NCBI RefSeq assembly: GCF_001295795.1
Contig: NZ_LJHY01000031.1
Coordinates: 1 to 64,000 of the forward strand
Source of the DNA: Novosphingobium sp. AAP83
GTDB lineage: Bacteria; Pseudomonadota; Alphaproteobacteria; Sphingomonadales; Sphingomonadaceae
DNA length: 64,000 nucleotides
Reading direction: 5' to 3'
Positions within the stretch are counted from its first letter, which is position 1. Every line of letters starts with the position of its first letter. Shown here piece after piece: positions 41,373 through 49,951 of the stretch. Both the position numbers and the translations under genes were made by a program. The notes beneath the pieces were generated by a model that was given only the letters and a program-made list of their open reading frames with translations, was not told the origin of the DNA and did not search any database.

Positions 41373-42275
41373 GTGAGTTCATACGATCCGACGAGAATGC
41401 CAAGTGCCCCGACCACGCCGAGTGATTCCGGGGCCAACGTGCGTTCGGCCATTGCCGGTGCTGCACAGGCGACAGGCGTCGACTTCGGCTTTCTGATGGC
41501 GCAAGCCAAGCTTGAATCGAGCCTTGATCCCACCGCCCGCGCGCGCACATCCAGCGCGAGCGGGCTTTACCAATTTACCGGCGAAACATGGCTGCGCACG
41601 CTCGACAAACACGGCGCCAGTCACGGCCTTGGCTGGGCGAGCGAGCTGATCCAGGGCGGATCGGTTAGTGATCCGGCGGCCAAAGCGCAATTGCTGGCGA
41701 TGCGGTTCGATCCGCAAGTCGCCTCGCTAATGGCGGGCGAACTGGCCAATGATAACAGTGAATATCTGACCGCCACGCTGGGCCGCAAACCCGATCATGC
41801 CGAGCTTTATCTGGCGCATTTCTTTGGTGCGGAGGGTGCGTCCAAGTTTCTGACTGCGCTCAATCGCAACCCTGCCCAAAGCGCCGCCGAGATACTGCCA
41901 GCGGCGGCCGCAGCCAACCGTTCCACCTTTTATGGTGCAAGGGGCGTTGCCCGGTCTGTCAACGAAGTGATGGGCTTGATCCGCAAGCGCATGGCCGGGG
42001 CGTCCGGGGACTCCGGAGCCGATGAGGCACTGCAATGGGCGGCATCGATAGGCATTTCACCCGCCATGGCGCCAGCGCAGTTCAGCGGCGGCCCCATCGC
42101 GCGCGAATTCCAGGGCGCGGCGGCAAGTTCCGGCAATCCCCTAATTGCCGCTGCCTCGCCGCCTGCCGCATCAATGGCCGATACTTTGCGCCAGACCTTT
42201 TCGTTGAACGATGGCGGCTCGGCTCCGGCCCATGTCCGTCAGGCCTATGGCCGTCTTTCGGCATTGGGGCTGTAA
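41373..42275 (+). CDS. Flagellar lytic transglycosylase (SLT domain)
   Basis: 300 residues from a GTG. The SLT domain holds FGFLMAQAKLESSLDPTARA (catalytic Glu in KLESSLDP), SSASGLYQFTGETWL and a later AELYLAHFFGAEGASKFL. A Ser/Ala-rich C-terminal 100 residues follow. There is no signal peptide, so export through the flagellar type III apparatus is likely. It probably supplies the peptidoglycan-cutting activity missing from the short FlgJ. First gene of the sigma54-driven operon with flhA and fliA. Confidence 0.87.
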   Translation: MSSYDPTRMPSAPTTPSDSGANVRSAIAGAAQATGVDFGFLMAQAKLESSLDPTARARTSSASGLYQFTGETWLRTLDKHGASHGLGWASELIQGGSVSDPAAKAQLLAMRFDPQVASLMAGELANDNSEYLTATLGRKPDHAELYLAHFFGAEGASKFLTALNRNPAQSAAEILPAAAAANRSTFYGARGVARSVNEVMGLIRKRMAGASGDSGADEALQWAASIGISPAMAPAQFSGGPIAREFQGAAASSGNPLIAAASPPAASMADTLRQTFSLNDGGSAPAHVRQAYGRLSALGL

Positions 42276-42278
42276 TCC

Positions 42279-44384
42279 GTGTTCAAACGCTTTGGCTCTC
42301 CCGCCGCTTTTGCCCTGCCGTCCGGTGTTTTGACGCTCATCGTCCTGATGGTCGTGCCGATCCCGGCAGTGATGCTCGACGTGTTCTTCGTGCTGAACAT
42401 CGCGCTTTCGGTCGCGATCCTGATGGCGGCGATGAATGCGGAAAAGCCGCTCGATTTCTCCTCGTTCCCGTCGGTGCTGCTGTTTGCCACGTTGCTGCGC
42501 CTTGCGCTGAACGTCGCGTCCACCCGCATCGTTCTGGTCAACGGCCATGAAGGTGGCGCGGCGGCGGGCCATGTGATCGAGGCGTTTGGCGCGTTTCTGA
42601 TCGGGGGCAATTTTGCCGTCGGCCTGTTCGTGTTCATGATTTTGATGATCATCAACATGATCGTGGTGACCAAGGGCGCGGGCCGTGTTTCCGAAGTTTC
42701 GGCGCGCTTCACACTGGATGCCTTGCCCGGCAAGCAGATGGCGATCGACGCCGATCTGGCCGCCGGGATCATGACCGCAGACGAAGCCAAGGCGCGCCGC
42801 CGCGAGGTTGCCACCGAGGCCGATTTCTATGGTTCGATGGATGGTTCGTCCAAGTTTGTGAAGGGCGATGCGATTGCCGCGCTGCTGATCCTTGGCGTGA
42901 ACATCATCGCCGGTTTCTGCCTTGGCATGATCACGCATGGGTTGAGCGCTGCCGAGGCTGCGCAGTTCTATATCACGCTGGCGGTGGGCGATGCGCTGGT
43001 GGCGCAAGTGCCCTCGCTGTTGCTGTCTATCGCGGCGGCCGTGATCGTCACGCGTGTTTCCGATAGCCGCGATCTGGCGGGGCAGATTGGCGGCCAGTTC
43101 GCCAATCCCGCGATCTGGTTGCCGGTCACCGTCGTCATGACCGCCGTCGGCCTTATCCCGGCCATGCCGCAAACTATTTTCCTGCCCGCTGCGGGGATTT
43201 CCGGCTGGCTGTGGTGGACGCTGAAGAAGCGCGCCGACCGGCCAGTGCCGGTGGTGATCCCTGAACCGCCCGCTATCGATCCGGCGCGGATCACGCTTGA
43301 TGATGTGAGCGACCATACGCTGGTCACCATCGAGATGGGCTATGGCCTGATCCATCTGGTTGATGAGCGGCGCGGATCGCCTCTGGTTGCGCGGATTACC
43401 GGTGTTCGCAAGCAGCTCAGCCAGACGTTCGGCTTTATCGTGCCGCAATTCCGTGTGCGGGATTCCTTGGAGCTTGGCCCCAATGCCTATCGTATCTTGC
43501 TGGGCGGGGTGCCGATTGGCGTGGCCGAAATGCGGCCCGATAAGGTCCTAGCGATTGATGCGGGCGAGGCCAATTCTGATCACGGATTGCGCGGTGAAAA
43601 GACCCGCGACCCAAGCTTTGGCTGCCCCGCCATCTGGATTGATCCGGCGCAGCGCGATCTGGCGATCGCCGAGGGTTTCCTGACGGTCGATGCCAGCACG
43701 GTCATCGCCACCCATCTCAATCAGGTGCTCGGTGACCGGCCATCGGCGCTGCTTGGCCCCGATGAGGTCAAGGCGATCCTTGAGGGCGTTAAAGAGCGCT
43801 CGGCTGGGCTGGTCGAAACGATCCATCCTGCGCCGATGTCATTGGGTGCGCTGACTCGCTTGTTCCATGCGCTGCTGGATGACGGCCTGTCGATTGGTCA
43901 TCCGATCCCGATCCTGTCGGCCTTGAGCCAGGCCTTGCAGCAAACCACGGATCACGACCGGTTGGTTGATCTGCTACGCGCTTCGCTGGGCGAGATGGTG
44001 ATCGGGCGCATTTGCGCCGCCGATGAGCGTCTGCCTGTGGTCACGCTGGAAGCGGGCCTTGAACAGATGATCGTATCGGGGATGCACGATCCATCCACGG
44101 GCCAGCCGGTGATCGAACCCGATCTGGCGCGCGGCATTGGTGAACGTATCTCTGCGATCATTTCCGAGCGTGGCCCCGCAGCGCCGCCGATTGCGCTGAT
44201 CGTCCAGCCGCGCGCGCGCCGTCCGCTGGCGGCACTGCTGCGCCAGCGCGCGCCGCAATGCCTTGTCCTTTCCATATCCGAACTCCCGCCTTCGCAGCCG
44301 ATCGAGGTTATCTCGGTCATCGGCGGCGAAGCGCCCCAACAAGAGAGCGCAGCGATGCCGATCCCTGAGGGAATTGCCGCATGA
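42279..44384 (+). CDS. flhA: Flagellar biosynthesis protein FlhA
   Basis: 701 residues. Eight N-terminal membrane helices (to about residue 325) include the FHIPEP-family signature LRLALNVASTRIVLVNGHEG and the conserved cytoplasmic loop RVSEVSARFTLDALPGKQMA. The C-terminal cytoplasmic domain (from about 330) forms the ring that docks export substrates and chaperones. It is the export gate of the flagellar type III system. It follows the transglycosylase by three bases and overlaps fliA by ATGA. Confidence 0.97.
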   Translation: MFKRFGSPAAFALPSGVLTLIVLMVVPIPAVMLDVFFVLNIALSVAILMAAMNAEKPLDFSSFPSVLLFATLLRLALNVASTRIVLVNGHEGGAAAGHVIEAFGAFLIGGNFAVGLFVFMILMIINMIVVTKGAGRVSEVSARFTLDALPGKQMAIDADLAAGIMTADEAKARRREVATEADFYGSMDGSSKFVKGDAIAALLILGVNIIAGFCLGMITHGLSAAEAAQFYITLAVGDALVAQVPSLLLSIAAAVIVTRVSDSRDLAGQIGGQFANPAIWLPVTVVMTAVGLIPAMPQTIFLPAAGISGWLWWTLKKRADRPVPVVIPEPPAIDPARITLDDVSDHTLVTIEMGYGLIHLVDERRGSPLVARITGVRKQLSQTFGFIVPQFRVRDSLELGPNAYRILLGGVPIGVAEMRPDKVLAIDAGEANSDHGLRGEKTRDPSFGCPAIWIDPAQRDLAIAEGFLTVDASTVIATHLNQVLGDRPSALLGPDEVKAILEGVKERSAGLVETIHPAPMSLGALTRLFHALLDDGLSIGHPIPILSALSQALQQTTDHDRLVDLLRASLGEMVIGRICAADERLPVVTLEAGLEQMIVSGMHDPSTGQPVIEPDLARGIGERISAIISERGPAAPPIALIVQPRARRPLAALLRQRAPQCLVLSISELPPSQPIEVISVIGGEAPQQESAAMPIPEGIAA

Positions 44385-45115
44385 AACACGATCCACGCAG
44401 TTTCGCCGCCGCACAGGCTTATAAAAAGGACGAAGTCAGCGACCGGATAAGGCGGTTTCTGCCGATGGTCAAACGTCTGGCGTGGCACGTCCACGGCTCT
44501 GGCCGCGCCGGGATAGAGCTGGAGGATTTGATTCAGGCGGGGCTGGTTGCGCTGACAGAATGTTCGCAAAAACATTCCGGCCCGACCGAGGACGGCTTTG
44601 CCGCTTATGCCAAACTGCGCGTGCGCGGGGCGATGGTCGATCTGGTACGGCGGTCAACGCCTCTGTCACGCTCTGCCACCGAACGCCGGCGGGCGCTGCG
44701 CGAAAAGACCGCGACCCTTTCAACCGAACTGGGCCGTCCGCCCAGCGAGGCGGAGCTCGCCGCTTCGATGGGAATGACCGAAAACCAGTTGGCCGATCAG
44801 CGTGCGGCGGATGAACCCTTGCGGTTCGAACATATCGACGATGCCTATTCCGACAGCAATGCGGCCTTTGCCGATGATCGCCCGGACAGCTTTGCCATGC
44901 TGGCCGATCAGGAAATGCGCGAGGGTGTGGCGGCGGCTATCGGCAGTTTGCCCGAACGCTTGCAAATGATCATCCAGTTGTATTTCGTGGAAGAGCTGAA
45001 CCTTGCCGAGATCGCCGAAGTGCTCACCGTCAGCATCCCGCGCGTGCACCAGTTGAAGGCGCAGGCGCTGGACAAGCTGAAAGAGGCGCTGGGTGAGGGG
45101 TATGAAGTGCTTTGA
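44381..45115 (+). CDS. fliA: Flagellar sigma factor FliA (sigma28)
   Basis: 244 residues. Region 2 has FLPMVKRLAWHVHGSGRAGI and LEDLIQAGLVALTECSQKHS; region 3 has ELGRPPSEAELAASMGMTEN; region 4 has YFVEELNLAEIAEVLTVSIP then RVHQLKAQALDKLKEAL. It transcribes late flagellar genes such as flagellin and is inhibited by FlgM encoded upstream. Being in a sigma54-driven operon places it in the middle tier of the hierarchy. Confidence 0.95.
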   Translation: MKHDPRSFAAAQAYKKDEVSDRIRRFLPMVKRLAWHVHGSGRAGIELEDLIQAGLVALTECSQKHSGPTEDGFAAYAKLRVRGAMVDLVRRSTPLSRSATERRRALREKTATLSTELGRPPSEAELAASMGMTENQLADQRAADEPLRFEHIDDAYSDSNAAFADDRPDSFAMLADQEMREGVAAAIGSLPERLQMIIQLYFVEELNLAEIAEVLTVSIPRVHQLKAQALDKLKEALGEGYEVL

Positions 45116-45166
45116 GCTCGTCATTGAGAGCGCTGGGAAGCAATCCAGAGGTTGTGCACGGGCGCT

Positions 45167-45895
45167 CTAAAGCGCGTGTTCACCGGCCAGAATCGGATCG
45201 CCGACGGACATTTTCTTGCCATCGGTGATGATCACTTTGTCGCCGAGCTTGGCCACTTTGAACAGTTTGGCGGCGAAATCATCGGGCACGCCGACGCAGC
45301 CATTGGTGGCATAGCCCAGTTGAACTTTGCTGCCGTGGATGGCTACGCCATCATTGGTTAGGCGCATCATGTGCGGCATGGGGGCATCATAGATGTTCGA
45401 GACGTGATCAGCGTCTTTCTCGGTGATCGGGAAAATGCCGGTGGGGGTGGGCTTCTCGCCATAGCCCTTGAGGATCGCTGCTGCGCCGATTTCATGGCCA
45501 TCGCGGAATACGCTGATGACACGCGCGGTCAGGTCTACCGTTACCACAAGCGGGCCGGTGGCAGGCGCGCGGGTTTCATCCCAATAGAACTTGCCGAACT
45601 TGATTGGCTCGTTGATCGGCAGGATTGATTTGACGATGAATGGACTATCGGCGGGCGGGGCAACTGCGGCGGCGGGCGCTACCGCCAGCGTAGGGTTTGC
45701 GGGGTTGGGGGCTGCGACGATGTCGAACGGCGCCTCGGCCTTCACCACCGATGCTTTTGCGGTGCCGTTGCCGAATGCCATCTCGGCGATATCGTGGCCG
45801 GCATAGAACGCGAGTAGCGAGGCAGCAGATGTGGCGACAAAACCCAGAGGTACGCGGACCCAGCGGCTGCTCCACAGGCTTGGTTGCTTCGTCAT
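45167..45895 (-). CDS. L,D-transpeptidase (YkuD domain)
   Basis: 242 residues. One N-terminal membrane helix (about residues 15-33) anchors the protein; a Pro/Ala-rich linker follows. The YkuD catalytic domain contains VVTVDLTARVISVFRDG, PTPTGIFPI and the active-site pattern HGSK... GCVGVPDDFA with the catalytic Cys. Such enzymes make 3-3 crosslinks in peptidoglycan or attach proteins. Convergent with fliA and not obviously part of the flagellar operon. Confidence 0.9.
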   Translation of the reverse strand: MTKQPSLWSSRWVRVPLGFVATSAASLLAFYAGHDIAEMAFGNGTAKASVVKAEAPFDIVAAPNPANPTLAVAPAAAVAPPADSPFIVKSILPINEPIKFGKFYWDETRAPATGPLVVTVDLTARVISVFRDGHEIGAAAILKGYGEKPTPTGIFPITEKDADHVSNIYDAPMPHMMRLTNDGVAIHGSKVQLGYATNGCVGVPDDFAAKLFKVAKLGDKVIITDGKKMSVGDPILAGEHAL

Positions 45896-46053
45896 TTCAG
45901 CATCTCTCCTTTCGCTTCACCCGGATAAGCCTTCGCGCGCGGCCATGCGAGTCTGCAAAACGCGCTGTCCCGTGCCGGGACGCGGGCGTGCGGACCGGTT
46001 TCCAAACATAGTTTACAGGGGTTAACTAAGCGTGTTGGTCCCGGCTTGGCTGG

Positions 46054-47280
46054 TTACTTTGGGGGCCGCTCACTTTGGGGCAGGGCCAGTTTGCGCCATA
46101 GGGCTTCAAGCGGACCTTGGGCAAAGCGCGCAAGCCACCATTGCGGCCATGCGAGCATAGCTGCCCAACCGAGCAGGACAAAGCCGGGCAGCCACGCGCG
46201 CGGTGCCTCTGGCCCAAGGCCCAATCCCCAGCCGCAAAAGATTGCGCCCATCAGCACGCTTGTACCAAGGTAATTGGTGAAGGCGCAGCGCCCCGCGGCC
46301 ACTAGCGCACGGCCCGGCAGGCTGCTTTGAACCTGCGGAAACACGAGCATCAACAGCGCGCCATAGCCTGCGGCCATCGCCAGATGCGGCAAGGCCATGC
46401 CGTGTTCAATCGCGGCAAACATTGCGCGCGGCGGCCAATCGTGCGCAGCCAGCCATTGCAGCGCCAGCACCGTTGGCAGCGCGCCTGATGCGATGCCGAC
46501 GACCGCCAGCCACGCCATCTTCCGCCGCGACCATGTGGTGAAAAAGCCGCCCTGTAACGCGGCCATGCCGATGAGCATCAGCGGCATGGTTTCGGTGAAT
46601 GTGGAAAGCACGACGTTGAGCGGGTGCAGTGGGATCATGGTCAGCTTCAGCCTGATGGCTTGCAAAAAGCCCGCTTGTAAAATGGCGGTGTCATCGCTGA
46701 CGGATTGGCCGATGCGGACCATCATCCCTGCTTGTTCGGCAATATCGGCAGGCGAGCCAACGCCCGCCAGCACGGCTTGTTCGATAAAAACGCCCGGAAG
46801 CGCAACAAACGCTGCCATCAATTGCGTAACGGCATAGAACGGCAGTGCAATCGCCAGCAATTGCACCGGCGCAAGCCGTCGCAGCGCCAATGCACCCATC
46901 CCGCTCAGCGCATACGTGAACAGGATATCGCCCCACCACAGCAGCGCGAAATGCAAATAACCGAACAGCGCCAGCCACATCAGCCGCCGCAATTGCGCGG
47001 TATCGGGATTGGCGCCTGCGCGCTCGGCGGCATCGGCAAACAGCACCATGCTCGCCCCGAACAGCAGGCTGAACAGCGCGCGCATTTTGCCTTCGAACAC
47101 CACAAAAGCCACGCTGAACCACGCAGCGCCCCCCGGTTCCATCTGCGGGATCGCGGGCGAAAAGGTGGCGAGTGATGGTCCCCAGAAGCCGGTAATGTTG
47201 ATCGCAAGAATGCCCAGCACGGCCACGCCGCGCAGGAAATCGACCGCTTCGATGCGGGGATAGGACGTTGGTATAATCAA
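46054..47280 (-). CDS. DUF418 domain-containing membrane protein
   Basis: 408 residues from a TTG at 47280, just after the stop of the upstream SPOR gene; an open frame continues further but overlaps that gene. It starts with the family pattern RIEAVDFLRGVAVLGILAIN, has about ten membrane helices, the segment MRALFSLLFGASMVLF, and the C-terminal DUF418 region RCAFTNYLGTSVLMGAIF with WGLGLG. Relatives are annotated as acyltransferase-like or YeiB; the function is unknown. Confidence 0.82.
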   Translation of the reverse strand: MIIPTSYPRIEAVDFLRGVAVLGILAINITGFWGPSLATFSPAIPQMEPGGAAWFSVAFVVFEGKMRALFSLLFGASMVLFADAAERAGANPDTAQLRRLMWLALFGYLHFALLWWGDILFTYALSGMGALALRRLAPVQLLAIALPFYAVTQLMAAFVALPGVFIEQAVLAGVGSPADIAEQAGMMVRIGQSVSDDTAILQAGFLQAIRLKLTMIPLHPLNVVLSTFTETMPLMLIGMAALQGGFFTTWSRRKMAWLAVVGIASGALPTVLALQWLAAHDWPPRAMFAAIEHGMALPHLAMAAGYGALLMLVFPQVQSSLPGRALVAAGRCAFTNYLGTSVLMGAIFCGWGLGLGPEAPRAWLPGFVLLGWAAMLAWPQWWLARFAQGPLEALWRKLALPQSERPPK

Positions 47281-47284
47281 GCCG

Positions 47285-48385
47285 TTAAGGCTGTACCACC
47301 AGACATGTAAACCCGCCAGACTTGAGCGCCAAGCAGGCCTTGTTAGCATCGGCTTGCGAGGTATAGCCACCTGCCAGCACTCGCGTGACACTGCCCGACG
47401 GCAGATCAATCCGGTTGTGTCCTGCTATTTCAGGACGGTTGCGCACTTTGGCCCAAAGTCCGTCGGCGTTGCTCTTCACACCAAACGCGCCAAGCTGGAC
47501 GCGCCAGTTGCCTTTGGCAGCAGGAGGCGTCACCGAAGCCGGTTTGGCCACCGCAATTGCGACGGGCTTTGGCGGCGTAGCGGCTGGTACCGGAATGCGT
47601 TTGGGCGGTGTCATCACCACTGGATTGGCGAAATCGGCACCAGCGGTAACCGGGCCTGACGCAAGTCGTGGGCCGTTCGTCGTGGATGGCGGAAGGTCTG
47701 TGCTCTGGATGGCAGCGTTGGTCTGGGCGCTGCGGATCGGTGCGGTGGGCGTGGCGTTCACGCCAAGATCGGCGGCGGCAAATTGCTGGGACTGGGCCGC
47801 TTTGGCGCGTTGCTCAAGCTCTCCTGCCAGCGAAACGCCAAGTTGGCGCTGTTCCAGCGGGATCATCCCATCCATGGTGCCAAGGCCGCGTGTGGCTTGT
47901 TCAAGGCCGGATGCCGAAGCCCTGCTCATCAAAGCATAAGCGCGGACCCAGTCTTTGCCGACGACGTCGCCGTTAAAGTGGGCAATGCCCATGATATACT
48001 GAGCGCGCGGATCGCCGCGTTCGGCCGATGCCTGCAAGAACGGCACGGCATCTGCTTTGCGGCCATCCTGAAACAGCAGCAGTCCTAGCGTGTCAGCAGC
48101 CTTGATGTGGCCGTTTTCGGCAGCTTTGCGATACCAGGCTTCGGCGCGTTTGATATCCTGCGGCACGCCCCGGCCCAATTTGTGCGCCTGGCCCAGATTG
48201 AACTGGGCATCGGGATCGCCGTTGGCGGCTGGGCCCATCCATTCTTTCACGGCAAGTGCATGATCTCCGCGCGACCAGGCATCGACGCCCGCTTTTACAT
48301 CGGCAAGCGCAGGTGTGGCGGCCAGCACCAGTCCCGATGCCACAAGCGCAGCCTTCAAACCTGCTGCATATGTCAAGCGTGCCAT
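47285..48385 (-). CDS. Sel1-repeat and SPOR domain periplasmic protein
   Basis: 366 residues. A signal peptide (LKAALVASGLVLAATPALA) is followed by Sel1-like TPR repeats with GDPDAQFNLGQAHKLGRGVP, then ENGHIKAADTLGLLLF and RGDPRAQYIMGIAHFNG, a Pro/Thr-rich linker, and a C-terminal SPOR domain (WRVQLGAFGVKSNADGLWAK to CLVVQP). SPOR domains bind denuded glycan at division sites. It is divergent from the parA group, which ends in a second TPR/SPOR protein. Confidence 0.9.
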   Translation of the reverse strand: MARLTYAAGLKAALVASGLVLAATPALADVKAGVDAWSRGDHALAVKEWMGPAANGDPDAQFNLGQAHKLGRGVPQDIKRAEAWYRKAAENGHIKAADTLGLLLFQDGRKADAVPFLQASAERGDPRAQYIMGIAHFNGDVVGKDWVRAYALMSRASASGLEQATRGLGTMDGMIPLEQRQLGVSLAGELEQRAKAAQSQQFAAADLGVNATPTAPIRSAQTNAAIQSTDLPPSTTNGPRLASGPVTAGADFANPVVMTPPKRIPVPAATPPKPVAIAVAKPASVTPPAAKGNWRVQLGAFGVKSNADGLWAKVRNRPEIAGHNRIDLPSGSVTRVLAGGYTSQADANKACLALKSGGFTCLVVQP

Positions 48386-48699
48386 GATTTGAAAGTCCGT
48401 CCCTGATTTCGTGCCGTGAATTACATGAGGCGAATGTGGTCTATCCCGCTACCCATATAGTGCCGATCATTTACCGGTTCTTACAAGTCCGTGTTATAGT
48501 CAACAAAGCGTTAGCAAAGTATTAGCGCCTGAATATTAACCTTCAAGGTAGGCCGTGACTGCTAAAAACCGGGCATTAGGCATCCCGGTGCGAAGCCTGC
48601 TTGCCTTTTATACGATTGTGCCAAAATCTTAACTAAAATTTTAGGCCAATCTGCGAATCCTCGACGCACAAATTTATGATTTGAGCAGGGGTTCAGGTT
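48386..48699. other. 314-base divergent intergenic region, AT-richer
   Basis: No ORF of note. It must contain the promoters of the Sel1/SPOR gene (leftward) and parA (rightward). Visible structure: the palindrome CTAAAATTTTAG at 48633-48644, framed by GCC (48620-48622) and GGC (48644-48646). No EcfG or sigma54 consensus was found. Confidence 0.5.
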
Positions 48700-49428
48700 T
48701 TGCGCGTTTTGGCATTGGCATCGCAGAAAGGTGGATCGGGCAAGACAACCTTGTCCGGGCACCTCGCCGTCCAAGCCCAGCGGGCGGGCGCCGGACCTGT
48801 TGTTCTGATCGATATCGATCCGCAAGGATCGCTTTCGGATTGGTGGAATGAGCGTGAAGCCGAATTCCCCGCTTTTGCCCAAACTACCGTTGCCCGTCTT
48901 GCCAGCGATCTTGCGATCTTGCGTCAGCAAGGTTTCAAACTGGCCGTCATTGATACACCGCCAGCGATTACTATGGCTATTCAATCGGTTATCGCAGTTG
49001 CGGAACTCATTGTTGTGCCAACCCGACCCAGCCCGCACGATTTGCGCGCCGTCGGGGCCACGGTGGATTTGTGTGATCGCGCGGGCAAGCCATTGATTTT
49101 CGTGGTGAATGCTGCAACGCCCAAGGCGCGTATCACGTCAGAGGCCGCAGTTGCGCTTTCGCAGCATGGCACAGTGGCTCCGGTAACTTTGCACCAACGC
49201 ACTGATTTTGCGGCCTCTATGATCGATGGGCGCACGGTGATGGAATGTGATCCGAGCAGCAAATCGGCCGCTGAAGTGGCGGTTTTGTGGACATATGTTT
49301 CGGAACGGCTTGAAAAGAATTTCCGCCGCACCGTTTTCGCGGTGCCGCAACAGGCCTCTGCCATGCCGATGACAGGTGGCGCGCAACGCCCGATTGGTGG
49401 CTTTGGCCGCCGCATTGCGGGTTCTTGA
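48700..49428 (+). CDS. ParA family ATPase
   Basis: 242 residues from TTG. The deviant Walker A motif is QKGGSGKTTLSGHLAV, the Walker A' region is VVLIDIDPQGSLSDW, and the B motif is LAVIDTPPAIT. No ParB or parS lies next to it, so this is an orphan ParA of the MinD/ParA type, and is not the chromosome-segregation ParA of a parAB pair. It is followed seven bases later by a small DNA-binding-like gene and then a TPR/SPOR lipoprotein, so it may position an envelope complex. Confidence 0.9.
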   Translation: MRVLALASQKGGSGKTTLSGHLAVQAQRAGAGPVVLIDIDPQGSLSDWWNEREAEFPAFAQTTVARLASDLAILRQQGFKLAVIDTPPAITMAIQSVIAVAELIVVPTRPSPHDLRAVGATVDLCDRAGKPLIFVVNAATPKARITSEAAVALSQHGTVAPVTLHQRTDFAASMIDGRTVMECDPSSKSAAEVAVLWTYVSERLEKNFRRTVFAVPQQASAMPMTGGAQRPIGGFGRRIAGS

Positions 49429-49435
49429 GGGCGGA

Positions 49436-49930
49436 ATGATGAGCGCAGCCAAACCCCTTGCCGCACTGTCATCTGGTCTGCTGGCCCGCAAAGGCGCTGC
49501 CCGCCCAGCGATGCGCCCGCAACTGGCGCTGAGCGCCGATGAGCACCGCCGCGTGCTGATCAGCATGGGGGAGACTGCGTCTGTCGCGGCATCTGACGAT
49601 CTTGGCTGGAACGATCTGGGTGAGGATGCGTCCGTCCCATCTGCCGAAGCACCTGTGATCGTCCAGCAGCTTGAAACGCTGGCTACCGCCGTTACCGCCA
49701 TGCCGCCCGTGCGCCGCACGAAAGCGGGCAAGGAAGTGCGTTCCGCGCTGGCCGAAGGCCGCAAGGCCGCGTTTACGCTGCGGCTCGACCAATATCGCCA
49801 TCTGCGCCTCCGTCTGGCCTGCACGTTGCAATCGCGCAGTGCCCAGTCGGTCTTGATCGAGGCGCTCGACCGATTTCTCGCAGATCAACCCGGGATCGAA
49901 ACGATCGCCCGGCGCGCTACGCGCAACTGA
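49436..49930 (+). CDS. Hypothetical protein with a C-terminal ribbon-helix-helix-like region
   Basis: 164 residues from the first of two tandem ATGs (49436, 49439). The N-terminal two thirds are Ala-rich and probably disordered. The last about 55 residues (KAAFTLRLDQYRHLRLRLAC then SRSAQSVLIEALDRFLAD) match the strand-helix-helix pattern of MetJ/Arc-type DNA-binding proteins, which are frequent partners of orphan ParA ATPases. Encoded between parA and the TPR/SPOR lipoprotein gene. Function not established. Confidence 0.7.
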   Translation: MMSAAKPLAALSSGLLARKGAARPAMRPQLALSADEHRRVLISMGETASVAASDDLGWNDLGEDASVPSAEAPVIVQQLETLATAVTAMPPVRRTKAGKEVRSALAEGRKAAFTLRLDQYRHLRLRLACTLQSRSAQSVLIEALDRFLADQPGIETIARRATRN

Positions 49931-49951
49931 TTGCCTGAAGGAACCCCGAGA

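Noticed and set aside
42171..43448. 425-residue minus-strand ORF opposite flhA
   Set aside because: His/Arg/Gln-rich shadow of a high-GC gene; flhA on the plus strand is unambiguous.
45127..45170. AGAGCGC/GCGCTCT inverted repeat near the fliA and L,D-transpeptidase ends, sharing TTTAGAGCGC with the MITE terminus
   Set aside because: Only ten bases are shared, and this string is common in high-GC alphaproteobacterial DNA; not enough to call a solo terminus.
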